Shown in pieces: positions 11,393 to 20,937 of a stretch of DNA of 64,000 nucleotides. Below the pieces are notes generated by a model. That model saw only the letters and a list, made by a program, of their open reading frames with translations. It searched no databases and had not been told where the DNA came from. Within the stretch, counting starts at the first letter, position 1, and every line of letters starts with the position of its first letter. The position numbers and the translations under genes were made by a program. The DNA comes from Bacillus sp. AFS006103 (GTDB lineage Bacteria > Bacillota > Bacilli > Bacillales > Cytobacillaceae): the NCBI GenBank assembly GCA_002559145.1, contig NTXX01000006.1:18413-82412 (forward strand). The letters run 5' to 3'.

Positions 11393-12580
11393 TTATCCGC
11401 GTGGAACCTCAATCATCACGGCATCCCCTTGACCGCCACCGCTGCAAATCGCTGCAATCCCAATCCCGCCACCGCGACGCTTTAACTCGTGCATTAATGT
11501 AAGGATAATCCGTGCCCCGCTGGCACCTATCGGATGACCTAAGGCAACTGCACCGCCATTAACATTGACCTTTTCTGGGTCCAGTCCGGCAATTTTTCCG
11601 CTTACTAATGCCACTGCAGCAAAAGCTTCATTGATTTCAAATAAGTCCACTTCCGCCAAGCTTTTTCCTGTTTTTCTTAACAGCTCATTAATAACAAGTC
11701 CAGGTGTTTTCGGGAAATCCTTCGCTTCCACAGCGACTGCGGCATGGCCAACAATCACCGCTTCAGCGACACGACCTTCTTGATGGGCGCGCTCCTCACT
11801 CATTAACACGAGGGCAGCCGCACCGTCATTGACCCCAGGGGCATTCCCTGCTGTAATTGTACCGGTCGAATTAAATACTGGGGCTAATTTAGACAGCCGT
11901 TCAAGGGACGTATCCTTCCGCGGTGATTCATCATGCTCGACAACAACGGCAGTTCCTCTTAGCTGCGGCACCTCAACAGCCACGATTTCTTCAGCAAATT
12001 TCCCGCTCTCGATTGCGGCAACAGCAAGCTTGTGGCTTCGCAATGCCCACTCGTCCTGTGCCCCGCGGCTAATTTCCATATCGGCAGCCGATACGTTGCC
12101 GTAAGTGCCCATGTGAGCGCCGGTAAAGCTGCAAGTCAAACCGTCATGAATCATTAAATCTTTGACCTGCGCATCGCCCATTCGGAAACCCCAGCGTGCT
12201 TTAGGGAGAATATATGGGGCATTGCTCATCGATTCCATTCCACCTGCGACAATCACTTCCTCATCGCCGGCACGGATGATTTGGTCGGCCAAGGTGACAC
12301 TGCGCATTCCAGACGCACAAACCTTATTAATCGTTTCCGTTTTCACTTCCCATGGCAGTCCAGCATGTTGGGAAGCTTGGCGTGAGGGAATTTGTCCCTG
12401 TCCCCCTTGTAAAACCGTTCCGAGGATGACTTCCTGAACATCTCCAGGCTTCACTTCTGCACGGATCAATGCTTCTTTGACAGCAATTCCTCCTAGCTGT
12501 GAAGCGGTAAGGCTGCTTAATGCTCCTCCTAATTTTCCAAATGGCGTTCTAACTCCACTTAAAATAACTGTTCTCCCCAT
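11393..12580 (-). CDS. mmgA: Acetyl-CoA acetyltransferase (thiolase)
   Basis: Thiolytic cleavage or condensation of acetoacetyl-CoA with CoA. 395 aa, full length. Catalytic residues are visible: acyl-accepting Cys in NKVCASGMRS near residue 88, His in GHPIGASGAR and the second Cys in AAICSGGGQGDA near the C-terminus. GGGAGAG precedes the ATG. First gene of the leftward mmgA-mmgB-mmgC block; the following gap holds the 21-bp array. A possible TetR-type operator lies 58 bp upstream. Confidence 0.95.
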   Translation of the reverse strand: MGRTVILSGVRTPFGKLGGALSSLTASQLGGIAVKEALIRAEVKPGDVQEVILGTVLQGGQGQIPSRQASQHAGLPWEVKTETINKVCASGMRSVTLADQIIRAGDEEVIVAGGMESMSNAPYILPKARWGFRMGDAQVKDLMIHDGLTCSFTGAHMGTYGNVSAADMEISRGAQDEWALRSHKLAVAAIESGKFAEEIVAVEVPQLRGTAVVVEHDESPRKDTSLERLSKLAPVFNSTGTITAGNAPGVNDGAAALVLMSEERAHQEGRVAEAVIVGHAAVAVEAKDFPKTPGLVINELLRKTGKSLAEVDLFEINEAFAAVALVSGKIAGLDPEKVNVNGGAVALGHPIGASGARIILTLMHELKRRGGGIGIAAICSGGGQGDAVMIEVPRG

Positions 12581-12637
12581 TCAAGACACTCTCCCTTTTC
12601 ATAATTTTCAGGCAAACTATGGTAAAAAAATGGCCAC

Positions 12638-12653
12638 GACTGAACGCTCGCTC
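12638..12653. promoter_or_regulatory. Possible TetR-type operator upstream of mmgA
   Basis: GACTGAACGCTCGCTC matches GACTGAATGCTCATTC (reverse strand of the fadF promoter, 15005-15020) at 13 of 16 positions. It is an imperfect palindrome around a 2-bp centre. Candidate site for the TetR regulator at 7077-7718; inference only. Confidence 0.45.
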
Positions 12654-12664
12654 GGGCAGAAACC

Positions 12665-12692
12665 AAAAAAGAAACGCAGGCACCTGCTTTTA
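12665..12692 (-). terminator. Weak terminator candidate downstream of fadF
   Basis: Leftward AGCAGG-TG-CCTGCG followed by TTTCTTTTTTGG. The stem is short (5-6 bp). It lies about 140 nt past the fadF stop. Confidence 0.4.
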
Positions 12693-12829
12693 TTAATAAA
12701 CGTAAATGTAAGCGTTTTACTCTATATATCCTATTCTACATAAAAATGAGCAGAAGTTGAAATAATTTACACAAATTTTTAAAATTTTATGAATACGTAA
12801 ACAAATCAACCTCTGCTCCATATCAAAAA

Positions 12830-14932
12830 CTAAGCCACTTCACCACAAACTGCTTTCTCAAGTAATTCCGCCACATCGTAGGTGGAAACCTTCTCTTCGA
12901 CCTCTTTTGCCTTCGTGCCGTCTGAGAGCATCGTTAAGCAATACGGACAGCCGGAACTGATCACCGATGGATTGACAGCAAGGGCCTGCTCCGTTCTTGC
13001 TACGTTAATACGGTGGCCGGTTTCTTCCTCCATCCACATCAAGCCGCCGCCTGCGCCACAGCACATCGCTTTCTCTCTGTTTCGCTCCATTTCAATCAGC
13101 TTCACGCCTGGAATCGACTTAAGAATCTCACGCGGGGCATCATAAACATCATTGTAACGGCCTAAGTAACAGGAATCGTGGAAGGTAATCGTTTCATTGA
13201 CTGCGTGTTTTGGCACAAGCCTGCCATCACGAACCAGTTCAAAAAGAACCTCGGTATGATGGAACACCTCGACATCCGTTAAGCCGAAATCAGGGTATTC
13301 ATTTTTGAAAATATTATAGGCATGCGGGTCAATCGTGACGATTTTCTTGACCTCCGCCTTTTCAAATTCCTCAATATTTTTCGTTGCCAAGTCTTGGAAC
13401 AAGAATTCGTTGCCGAGACGTCTTGGTGTATCGCCAGAGTTTTTCTCTTTGTTGCCAAGAATCGCAAACTTCACGCCTGCTTCGTTCAGCAGCTTCGCAA
13501 ACGATAAAGCAATCTTTTGGCTGCGGTTATCGTAGGAGCCCATTGCGCCCACCCAGAAGAGGTATTCGAATTCTTCTCCCGCCTTGTTCATTTCCTTTAC
13601 AGTTGGAACATGAACATCCTCGCGGGCCTCGCGCCAAGTTTCACGTTCTTTCCGGTTCAAGCCCCAAGGATTGCCTTGGCGTTCGATATTCGTCATCGCC
13701 CGCTGTGCATCAGCGTCCAATTTCCCTTCGGTTAACACTAAATAACGACGCAGGTCGATAATTTTATCCACATGTTCATTCATAACCGGGCATTGATCTT
13801 CGCAATTTCGGCACGTCGTACAGGCCCAAATTTCTTCTTCGGTAATGACGTCGCCAATCAAGCTTGGGCTGTAGACAAGCGCAGCAGCGGATTCCTGTGC
13901 ACCTTGACCTGCAGATGCAAGCGCCAGTTGATTTCCCTTCGTATTCGCAAACGCAAGCGTTGGCACCCACGGCTGTTTCGAAGTAACCACAGCGCCGTGA
14001 TTTGTTAAGTGGTCGCGAAGTTTCACGATTAAGTCCATGGGCGACAGCATTTTACCTGTTCCCGTTGCCGGACACATATTGGTACAGCGGCCGCATTCCA
14101 CACAGGCATAAAAATCAATCATTTGGTGCTGCGTGAAGTCTTCTATTTTTCCTACTCCAAACGTTTCTTGGGATTCATCCTCAAAGTCAACCTTTGTCAA
14201 TTTCCCTGCTTTTTCTAACCGGTTAAAATAAACATTCGCCGGTCCGGCAATTAAGTGTGCATGCTTGGACTGCGGTACATACACCAAGAACGTTAACAGG
14301 AATAAAAGGTGTGCCCACCAAGCGATGTAGAAAATTACAATCGAGGCCGTTTCACCAATTCCTGAAAAAATCAGCGAAATAACCGAAGCAATTGGTTCAG
14401 TCCAGGCAGTTTCTTCCCCGTGCCAGATCAGCGACATACCGTTGCCAAGTAACACAGAAAGCATTAAACCGCCGATAAAGATTAGGACAAGACCTGATTT
14501 AAAATTCCGCTTTAGACGGACTAACTTTTCCACATAGCGGCGATAAAAAGCCCAAATAACCGCTACTAAGATCATCAATGTGACAAGCTCTTGGAAAAAC
14601 GTGAACCCTGCATACAGGGGTCCAAGCGGCAAGTGTGCCCCCGGTTTAATCCCTTTGATAATAAAATCAATGGCGCCAAATTGGACGAGGATAAAGCCAT
14701 AGAAGAACATGACATGCATGGCCCCGCTTTTTTTATCCTTGAGCAGTTTCTTTTGGCCAAACACATTGACCCAAATTTTTTGGAGGCGCTCTTTGACATT
14801 GTTATCAAACTCGACCTTTTTCCCGAGTTTAATAAATTCAATCCGCGTTTTCACCACATAGACAAACAAACTGATCGCGTAAGCGGTTACAGCAAGAAAC
14901 GCAATCAAGTTGACCCATAATAACCCATTCAT
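12830..14932 (-). CDS. fadF: FadF-type iron-sulfur oxidoreductase
   Basis: Membrane-bound, heterodisulfide-reductase-like protein, thought to pass electrons from ETF/acyl-CoA dehydrogenases to the quinone pool. 700 aa, like B. subtilis FadF (YwjF). Residues 1-~220 contain about five hydrophobic helices. Two ferredoxin-type clusters follow: CVECGRCTNMCP near 276 and CTTCRNCEDQCP near 370. Two cysteine-rich CCG-type regions follow (HDSCYLGRYND, CCGAGGGLMW). Preceded by a promoter with an operator-like palindrome between -35 and -10. In B. subtilis fadF is a FadR target next to acdA and rpoE. Confidence 0.93.
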   Translation of the reverse strand: MNGLLWVNLIAFLAVTAYAISLFVYVVKTRIEFIKLGKKVEFDNNVKERLQKIWVNVFGQKKLLKDKKSGAMHVMFFYGFILVQFGAIDFIIKGIKPGAHLPLGPLYAGFTFFQELVTLMILVAVIWAFYRRYVEKLVRLKRNFKSGLVLIFIGGLMLSVLLGNGMSLIWHGEETAWTEPIASVISLIFSGIGETASIVIFYIAWWAHLLFLLTFLVYVPQSKHAHLIAGPANVYFNRLEKAGKLTKVDFEDESQETFGVGKIEDFTQHQMIDFYACVECGRCTNMCPATGTGKMLSPMDLIVKLRDHLTNHGAVVTSKQPWVPTLAFANTKGNQLALASAGQGAQESAAALVYSPSLIGDVITEEEIWACTTCRNCEDQCPVMNEHVDKIIDLRRYLVLTEGKLDADAQRAMTNIERQGNPWGLNRKERETWREAREDVHVPTVKEMNKAGEEFEYLFWVGAMGSYDNRSQKIALSFAKLLNEAGVKFAILGNKEKNSGDTPRRLGNEFLFQDLATKNIEEFEKAEVKKIVTIDPHAYNIFKNEYPDFGLTDVEVFHHTEVLFELVRDGRLVPKHAVNETITFHDSCYLGRYNDVYDAPREILKSIPGVKLIEMERNREKAMCCGAGGGLMWMEEETGHRINVARTEQALAVNPSVISSGCPYCLTMLSDGTKAKEVEEKVSTYDVAELLEKAVCGEVA

Positions 14933-14995
14933 ACAAATGCTCCTTTCTATTAACTTCTAGAAAATAATTAATTTTCAGAATCTACACTTAACTCT

Positions 14996-15023
14996 ATTAT
15001 ATGATGAATGAGCATTCAGTCAA
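14996..15023 (-). promoter_or_regulatory. fadF promoter with embedded FadR/TetR-like operator
   Basis: Leftward -35 TTGACT (15018-15023), 16-bp spacer, -10 TATAAT (14996-15001). The spacer is almost filled by the perfect palindrome TGAATG-CT-CATTCA (15005-15018), which matches the half-site type known for B. subtilis FadR (TGAATGA...TCATTCA). Binding there would block RNA polymerase. Confidence 0.8.
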
Positions 15024-15106
15024 ATGATTTTTTAAAAGTTTGTCCAACTTATAGAAATGACCCCTTTCGGAAAAACTAAATAAACTGAATGGAGGAAAGA
15101 TTTCTG

Positions 15107-16309
15107 ATGACTTTTGCATTCGTTTCGAGTGTACTTTTAATTCTCATCCTTTTATGGCTAGTCTTAGATTTTCAATTAGGTAAAAAGAAGCATCTTTCCA
15201 TTGTCAGTAGAAATGAAACAGCCATCATTCATGGTAACTTCGATATTTTCACGCACGGAAAAAAGTTATTCGCCGACTACTTCCATGAACTAAGGAACGC
15301 CAAAAAGCATATTCATGTCCTCTTTTATATTGTCAAAGACGATTGCGTAAGTCAGGAGTTTCTCTCTATTTTAAAAGAAAAGGCCCGGAACGGTGTGGAA
15401 GTTCGACTTCTTGTTGACCGCCTTGGCAGCTGGAAAGTGAAGAAGGCAGCCGTTAAGGCTTTGCGGGCGGCGGGTGTTCAATTTGCTTACAGCAATACCA
15501 TTAAACTCCCCTACCTTTTTTATTCTTCACAGGTTCGAAATCATCGAAAGATCTCGATTATCGACGGAGAAATTGGTTATCTTGGCGGCTTCAACGTCGG
15601 CAAGGAATATATCGACGAGGAGCCATCCTTGGGGATCTGGCGGGATTACCATTTAAAAATCACCGGCCCGAGCGTCAATTTTTTGCAAAGTGAGTTTCTG
15701 ATTGATTGGGCTGAGTATGCAGGGGGGAATCTTCAATCGGATTCGGCCTATTTTCCGGCCCTAGAAGGTGGAGAGGTCCGCCATCAATTTATGCCAACGG
15801 AGGCCCGCCATCTGGAGCAAAACTATCTGCGCTTGATCAGGCAAGCGGACCGCTCAATGATCATCGGGTCTCCATATTTTATTCCAAGTAATCAAATTCT
15901 GGCGGAATTACTTGCGGCCCTAAAGCGCGGGGTGCAACTTTCCATCATTGTCCCGTTTACTGCTGACCATATGCTGGTCCAAGAAGCTTCGTTCCGTTAT
16001 TTACGGAAACTGCTTCGAGCCGGGGCAACGGTTTATCAATATAAAAAGGGCTTTTATCATGCAAAAACGCTCGTCATTGATGACAAGATCTGTGACATCG
16101 GCACCGCCAATTTTGATAAACGAAGTATGTTTTTAAACAAGGAAATCAATTGCTATATTTATGACCCAGCCTTTATTCAGCGCTTGGTCGATGTTCTAAA
16201 AAAGGACATTAATGACTCCGAACGCCTAACCTTAGCTGAATTGAACAAACTGAACCCAGTCCGCTCCATCAAAGAATTCATCGCTGCTATTGTTTCTTAT
16301 TTTTTATAA
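15107..16309 (+). CDS. ywjE: Cardiolipin synthase-like phospholipase D protein (YwjE type)
   Basis: Membrane phosphatidyltransferase that joins two phosphatidylglycerols to cardiolipin. 400 aa from the ATG at 15107, chosen because GGAGGAAAG ends 7 bp before it. One N-terminal transmembrane helix (FVSSVLLILILLWLVLDF), then two PLD active-site motifs: NHRKISIIDGEIGYLGG (near residue 150) and YHAKTLVIDDKICDIGTANFD (near 330). Same place as B. subtilis ywjE, beside fadF and uvsE. Divergent from fadF. Confidence 0.92.
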   Translation: MTFAFVSSVLLILILLWLVLDFQLGKKKHLSIVSRNETAIIHGNFDIFTHGKKLFADYFHELRNAKKHIHVLFYIVKDDCVSQEFLSILKEKARNGVEVRLLVDRLGSWKVKKAAVKALRAAGVQFAYSNTIKLPYLFYSSQVRNHRKISIIDGEIGYLGGFNVGKEYIDEEPSLGIWRDYHLKITGPSVNFLQSEFLIDWAEYAGGNLQSDSAYFPALEGGEVRHQFMPTEARHLEQNYLRLIRQADRSMIIGSPYFIPSNQILAELLAALKRGVQLSIIVPFTADHMLVQEASFRYLRKLLRAGATVYQYKKGFYHAKTLVIDDKICDIGTANFDKRSMFLNKEINCYIYDPAFIQRLVDVLKKDINDSERLTLAELNKLNPVRSIKEFIAAIVSYFL

Positions 16310-16324
16310 GTAAGGAGTTTGTTT

Positions 16325-17281
16325 ATGAAGATTCGGTTTGGTTATGTGTCGCATGCGATTAGTTTATGGGATGCTTCTCCCGCTAAGTCGTTGACGTTTA
16401 CCCGATATCAACAGTTAAGCCCCGAGGAACGGGCGGAAAAACTGCTTCAGGTGACGAAGCAAAATCTGGATCACACGCTCCGGATGCTGTACTACAATAT
16501 TGCTCATCAACTTGAATTGTACCGGATGTCCAGTTCGATTGTCCCGCTCGCGACCCATCCTGAAGTGAATTGGGACTTTGTTACTCCGTTTCGCACTGAA
16601 TGGCAAGAACTTGGTGAATTGGTGAAACGGAAAAATTTGCGGGTCAGCTTTCATCCGAATCAATTTACTTTGTTTACCTCACCGCAAACGAAAATTACTG
16701 ATAATGCCGTCATCGACATGAGCTACCATTATCGAATGTTTGAAGCGATGGGGCTCGAGCGGGAGGGTCTGATTAATATCCATATCGGCGGTGCCTACGG
16801 TGATAAACTGCAAACCTTACCCCGGTTCCATCAAAACTTGACTAAGCTGCCCGCTGAGATTAAACACGTGATGACGCTGGAAAATGATGATAAAACCTAC
16901 AATGCAGAAGAAACCTTAGCTGCCTGTGAAAAGGAATCGATTCCGTTTGTTTTCGACTATCATCACCATATGGCTAATCTGTGCGAAACGAGGCTGGAGG
17001 AATTGCTGCCGCGGATTTTTCAGACATGGAACCATGCCCGCCACATCCCAAAGGTTCATATTTCCTCCCCCAAAAATGAGAAGGAATTTCGCTCCCATGC
17101 AGATTTTGTCGACCCGGAGTTTATCCTGCCGTTTTTGAAGATACTCCGCGAAATCGGGGCCGATATTGATTTCATGATTGAAGCTAAAGCTAAGGACCAA
17201 GCTGCATTAAAATTAATCGAAGATTTAAGCCGAATTCGTGGATTTAAGCGCATGAGCGGCGGTGCAGTTGATGTTAAATAA
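16325..17281 (+). CDS. uvsE: UV damage endonuclease
   Basis: Nicks DNA 5' to UV photoproducts, an alternative excision-repair entry that is useful in spore germination. 318 aa. TIM-barrel UVDE family with metal ligands in [30 protein letters not shown] and FDYHHHMAN. The ATG at 16325 has AAGGAG 7 bp upstream; a TTG two codons earlier is less well placed. Starts 15 bp after ywjE, so likely cotranscribed. B. subtilis ywjD/uvsE sits in the same position. Confidence 0.94.
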   Translation: MKIRFGYVSHAISLWDASPAKSLTFTRYQQLSPEERAEKLLQVTKQNLDHTLRMLYYNIAHQLELYRMSSSIVPLATHPEVNWDFVTPFRTEWQELGELVKRKNLRVSFHPNQFTLFTSPQTKITDNAVIDMSYHYRMFEAMGLEREGLINIHIGGAYGDKLQTLPRFHQNLTKLPAEIKHVMTLENDDKTYNAEETLAACEKESIPFVFDYHHHMANLCETRLEELLPRIFQTWNHARHIPKVHISSPKNEKEFRSHADFVDPEFILPFLKILREIGADIDFMIEAKAKDQAALKLIEDLSRIRGFKRMSGGAVDVK

Positions 17282-17306
17282 CTGGCGTATCGCCTGACGA
17301 TATAGA

Positions 17307-17338
17307 AAAGAGTCTTCGAATCACCTCGAAGACTCTTT
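17307..17338. terminator. Bidirectional terminator between uvsE and sspH
   Basis: AAAGAGTCTTCGA - ATCACC - TCGAAGACTCTTT: 13 perfect pairs between two convergent genes. Short T-rich flanks on both sides. Confidence 0.8.
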
Positions 17339-17339
17339 C

Positions 17340-17519
17340 CTATTCTTCAATTAAATTTAGCACTGGAACCTCACGCTCATTGTCAGGATCTGTTCTTGAG
17401 TATATTCGCGCCATTTGTGCCGATTCATCAACATGTTGAATAATTACCGGCGTTCCCTCATAGGTCACATAAAACATTTCAGCAGAGTCTACGATTTCCT
17501 TCGCTCTTCCCACATTCAT
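17340..17519 (-). CDS. sspH: Small acid-soluble spore protein H
   Basis: From the internal ATG at 17519 the protein is 59 residues, the same length as SspH. It carries the family landmarks MNVGRAKEIVDS, VTYEGTPVIIQHVDE and a C-terminal DPDNEREVPV. SspH is a minor, forespore-made (sigma-G type) SASP in the spore core. The upstream ATGs at 17543 and 17528 would add 3-8 unusual residues; GAGGAG lies about 11 nt before 17519, so the start is slightly uncertain. Its presence supports a spore-forming host. Confidence 0.88.
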   Translation of the reverse strand: MNVGRAKEIVDSAEMFYVTYEGTPVIIQHVDESAQMARIYSRTDPDNEREVPVLNLIEE

Positions 17520-17616
17520 TTGTTTCATCCACTCCTCAGTCAAAGTTCCCTACTAGTATTTACCTTTTACTCAGTACTATTCATATATATGGAAAAGCAT
17601 AGGAATTTATCCATAT

Positions 17617-17646
17617 GAAAAAGCCCCCTTAACCAAGTAAGGGAGC
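17617..17646 (-). terminator. Terminator of argS
   Basis: Leftward GGCTCCCTTAC-TTG-GTTAAGGGGGCT followed by TTTTT, 16 bp past the argS stop. Confidence 0.9.
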
Positions 17647-17661
17647 CGCTCATATTATTAT

Positions 17662-19332
17662 TTACATTTTTTCAGGAGCCGAAACCCCAATCAACGCAAG
17701 CGCATTACGAAGTGTAATCTGTACTGACCGCACCAATCCAAGGCGGGCCTTCGTGCGCTCGACATTAGCAAGGTCGAGCACCTTTTCGGCATTATAGAAA
17801 CTATGGAACGTCGACGCCAATTCTATGATATAGTTCGTAATCCGGTGCGGGACGCGCTTCAGTGCGGCCTCCCCTACGGCTGCCGGGAACTCGCCAATCT
17901 TCTTCAATAAATCCATATCCTTTTCTGACGACACCAAGGAATAATCCGCATCTGCATCGACACGAACACCCTGCTCCTCACCCGAACGCAAGATACTGGA
18001 AATCCGCGCATGGGCATAATGAGCATAATAAACCGGATTTTCGTTCGACTCCGATACCGCTAAGTCCAAATCAAAATCCATATGCGTATCTGAGCTGCGC
18101 ATCGCAAAGAAGTAACGCGTCGCATCGAGGCCGACCTCATCAACCAAATCACGCATCGTGACGGCCTTACCAGTCCGCTTACTCATCTTCATCTTCTCGC
18201 CATTTTTATACAGATGTACCAGCTGAATAATCTCTACCTCAAGTGCCTCGCGGTCATACCCGAGCGCCTGAATTGCCGCCTTCATCCGGGGGATATAGCC
18301 ATGATGATCCGCTCCCCAAATATTGATCAGCTTCTCAAAGCCGCGGGCGAGCTTGTCTTTATGGTAAGCAATATCCGGCGTCAAATACGTATACGAACCG
18401 TCCTGCTTAATTAACACCCGGTCCTTGTCATCGCCAAAATCGGTCGAACGGAGCCACGTTGCGCCGTCTTCCTCATATACATAACCGCTCGCACGCAGCG
18501 CCTCTAGTGCCTCATCAATTTTTCCATTTTTATAAAGTGAGGTCTCCGAGTACCAGACATCAAAGCCAACCCGGAAATCCTCTAGGTCCTGCTTCAACTT
18601 CGCCATTTCATATTTCAAACCGTATTCACGGAAAAATTCTTGGCGTTCGTCTTCAGTTACATGTACATACTTGTCGCCATATTCCTCCGCCAGCGTCTTA
18701 CCGATCCCAATAATATCCGTCCCATGGTAACCGCCCTCCGGCATGTCTTTTTCCAAACCAATTGCCTGGAAATAGCGTGCCTCGACTGACAAGGCGAGAT
18801 TATTAATCTGATTACCCGCGTCATTAATATAGTATTCTCTTGATACATCGTAGCCTGCTTTTGCCAAGATATTGCAAAGTGAATCACCGACCGCCGCACC
18901 GCGGGCATGTCCAAGGTGCAAGTCCCCTGTTGGATTGGCCGATACAAACTCGACCTGAACCTTTTGGCCGCCGCCTACTTGCGTCTCGCCGTACTGATCG
19001 CCCGCTGTAAGAACAGTCGGAATCAGCTCGGTTAAATAACTATTATTCATATAAAAATTGATAAATCCCGGCCCCGCAAGCTCGATCTTTTCAATTGAAG
19101 CCTTCGTCCGGTCGATATTTGCAATCAACGCCTCCGCAATTACCTTTGGCGCCTTCTTCGCAACACGAGCCAACTGCATCGCCATATTCGTCGAGTAATC
19201 ACCAAACGCCTTCTCCTTCGGCGTCTCAAGAATCACAACGGGAATCTGCTCTTCCGAGGCCAGCCCCGCCTTCAGCACCGCCGCATGAATCTCTTCTTTT
19301 AACTTACTTTGTACTTGTTCAACTATGTTCAT
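17662..19332 (-). CDS. argS: Arginyl-tRNA synthetase
   Basis: Class I aminoacyl-tRNA synthetase charging tRNA-Arg. 556 aa, the same as B. subtilis ArgS, from the ATG at 19332 behind AGGAGGATA; the frame upstream of it is the end of ywiB. HIGH-type motif [10 protein letters not shown] near residue 130, [12 protein letters not shown] near 370 and the C-terminal DALR anticodon domain ending in [14 protein letters not shown]. Overlaps the ywiB stop by 14 nt, so translated from the same mRNA. Confidence 0.97.
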   Translation of the reverse strand: MNIVEQVQSKLKEEIHAAVLKAGLASEEQIPVVILETPKEKAFGDYSTNMAMQLARVAKKAPKVIAEALIANIDRTKASIEKIELAGPGFINFYMNNSYLTELIPTVLTAGDQYGETQVGGGQKVQVEFVSANPTGDLHLGHARGAAVGDSLCNILAKAGYDVSREYYINDAGNQINNLALSVEARYFQAIGLEKDMPEGGYHGTDIIGIGKTLAEEYGDKYVHVTEDERQEFFREYGLKYEMAKLKQDLEDFRVGFDVWYSETSLYKNGKIDEALEALRASGYVYEEDGATWLRSTDFGDDKDRVLIKQDGSYTYLTPDIAYHKDKLARGFEKLINIWGADHHGYIPRMKAAIQALGYDREALEVEIIQLVHLYKNGEKMKMSKRTGKAVTMRDLVDEVGLDATRYFFAMRSSDTHMDFDLDLAVSESNENPVYYAHYAHARISSILRSGEEQGVRVDADADYSLVSSEKDMDLLKKIGEFPAAVGEAALKRVPHRITNYIIELASTFHSFYNAEKVLDLANVERTKARLGLVRSVQITLRNALALIGVSAPEKM

Positions 19333-19738
19333 TTTTATCCTCCTGAAAGGTAATTTCCAAATGGTATGTACCGGCAGGCTTGCCCTGCATCGTAAAATCG
19401 TAAAGGATGTCAATCAGGCCATCAGAATGATCAATCCGTTTGGCCAGCGTGATAATCTCAAAGGTTCCAAATGGCATCTCATAGCTGCCGCGAAGCTTCT
19501 TATGCAACCGAAATGGCAAGCGCATCTTAACTGCACCACCACGCAAGATCAACGCCTCATCGCCTGACACCTTCACAATCGTCCGTATGCTGCCCTCATC
19601 TTGTACCTCTTCATACTTAAGAAACGAAGCCCCATCCTTTTCAAGATAGCGGCCAAACACTGCCAGCTCATAGACTTCCTTGCCACCCTGCTGATGAATC
19701 GTCGTCTTCACATTAATTTTCATCGGAATTTCAGTCAT
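19319..19738 (-). CDS. ywiB: YwiB-like DUF1934 protein
   Basis: 139 aa from the ATG at 19738; small beta-barrel protein (calycin-like) of unknown function that is regularly found upstream of argS in Bacillus. Recognisable features: [15 protein letters not shown]-type charged strand pairs, [21 protein letters not shown] and the terminal [11 protein letters not shown]. The open frame continues to 19912, but that part is cysteine-rich and looks non-coding. The ribosome binding site is weak, so 19738 is a best guess. Confidence 0.8.
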   Translation of the reverse strand: MTEIPMKINVKTTIHQQGGKEVYELAVFGRYLEKDGASFLKYEEVQDEGSIRTIVKVSGDEALILRGGAVKMRLPFRLHKKLRGSYEMPFGTFEIITLAKRIDHSDGLIDILYDFTMQGKPAGTYHLEITFQEDKNEHS

Positions 19739-19879
19739 AGACAAACCTAATGACACTTCCTTTTTTTCTTTTTTAAAAAGGAACTCAGTATAATTCTTCG
19801 GAATCGTTCTAGTCCTAATCATTGACGTAACTGCGCTAATGCATACTTTTTCTATTATAAACATTGCCGGGGCACAAAT

Positions 19880-19911
19880 CAAAAAATGCCTGACGACAAA
19901 AGTGTCAGGCA
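19880..19911 (-). terminator. Terminator of speB (GTGTCAGGCA family)
   Basis: Leftward TGCCTGAC-ACTTTTGTC-GTCAGGCA followed by TTTTTT. The hairpin uses the GTGTCAGGCACC repeat motif as one arm. Confidence 0.8.
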
Positions 19912-19990
19912 CCGAAATTTATTTCACCTAGCAACATCGATGGTGTCAGTCACCGCATTTATTTCACCCAGCCAAGCAGCATTTCACGGA
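19903..19990. repeat. Partial tandem duplication of the speB 3' end with GTGTCAGKCACC
   Basis: Two blocks, about 19903-19943 and 19946-19985, both run GTGTCAG(G/T)CACCG...ATTTATTTCACC(T/C)AGC. The second block includes the last codons and stop of speB (LLGWVK); the first is a decayed copy outside the gene. Confidence 0.6.
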
Positions 19991-20831
19991 TTAGCTTGCT
20001 AGCAGTGTTGGCGGTTTGCTCGGAAGGATCATAAATTGGCGCAACCTCAACCAAGTCGCCGCCGACCACGTTTACTTCAGAACGAGCAATCGCATGGATG
20101 GACGCAAGCAGCTCTTTCGAGGTGATACCGCCGCAATCCACCGTCCCTGTTCCAGGTGCATGCGCTGGGTCGAGGACATCGATATCAATCGTCACATAAA
20201 CCGGACGCCCAGCAAGCGTCGGGAGGATTTCCTTTAACGGCTCAAGCACCTCAAACTTCGAGATATGCATCCCATTTTGCTTCGCCCACTCAAATTCTTC
20301 CTTCATTCCCGAACGAATTCCAAACGAATAGACGTTGCTTGGCCCAATATGTTCCGCAATTTTGCGGATTGGAGTCGAGTGCGATAGTGGCTCGCCTTCA
20401 TATTCCTCACGCAAATCCGTATGGGCGTCAAAATGAATAATCGCTAAATCCGGATACTTTTTATACATAGCCTTCATCACTGGCCACGAGACAAGATGCT
20501 CGCCACCCATACCAAGCGGGAACTTGCCAGCAGCAAGGACTTGATCGACAAAGTCTTCAATGATGTCGATGCTCTTCTGCGGATTACCGAACGGAAGTGG
20601 AATATCGCCGGCATCATAATACTTAATATCCTCAAGCTCACGGTCAAGATAGGCACTGTACTCTTCTAAACCAACCGATACCTCGCGGATACGGGCCGGA
20701 CCAAACCGTGACCCCGGACGAAAACTAACCGTCCAATCCATCGGCATCCCGTACAGGACAACCTGACTCTCCTCAAAATTCGAATGACTCTTAATAAACA
20801 CATTCCCTGCATACGCCTCATCAAAACGCAT
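19959..20831 (-). CDS. speB: Agmatinase
   Basis: Mn-dependent ureohydrolase that converts agmatine to putrescine and urea. 290 aa, full length. Metal-binding signatures: GGEHLVSW, HFDAHTDLREEY and DIDVLDPAHAPGTG. N-terminus MRFDEAYAGNVFIKS as in Bacillus SpeB. Downstream of speE on the same strand with a 106-bp gap holding an inverted repeat (TGACCGA ... TCGGTCA, 20902-20936). With speE it forms the putrescine-spermidine pathway. Confidence 0.96.
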   Translation of the reverse strand: MRFDEAYAGNVFIKSHSNFEESQVVLYGMPMDWTVSFRPGSRFGPARIREVSVGLEEYSAYLDRELEDIKYYDAGDIPLPFGNPQKSIDIIEDFVDQVLAAGKFPLGMGGEHLVSWPVMKAMYKKYPDLAIIHFDAHTDLREEYEGEPLSHSTPIRKIAEHIGPSNVYSFGIRSGMKEEFEWAKQNGMHISKFEVLEPLKEILPTLAGRPVYVTIDIDVLDPAHAPGTGTVDCGGITSKELLASIHAIARSEVNVVGGDLVEVAPIYDPSEQTANTASKLIREMLLGWVK

Positions 20832-20937
20832 CTATGTATCCCCACTTTCTATTTATTGACTCTTTGAGTATTTAAAAAATCTATCTTCTATGTGACCGAG
20901 CGAGCACATTTTCCTTGAGTTCGGTCATTAAGACTGG

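Noticed and set aside
12708..12721. Catabolite-responsive element (TGTAAGCGTTTTAC) near mmgA/fadF
   Set aside because: The last two consensus positions fail (expected CA), so it is not better than chance in AT-rich DNA.
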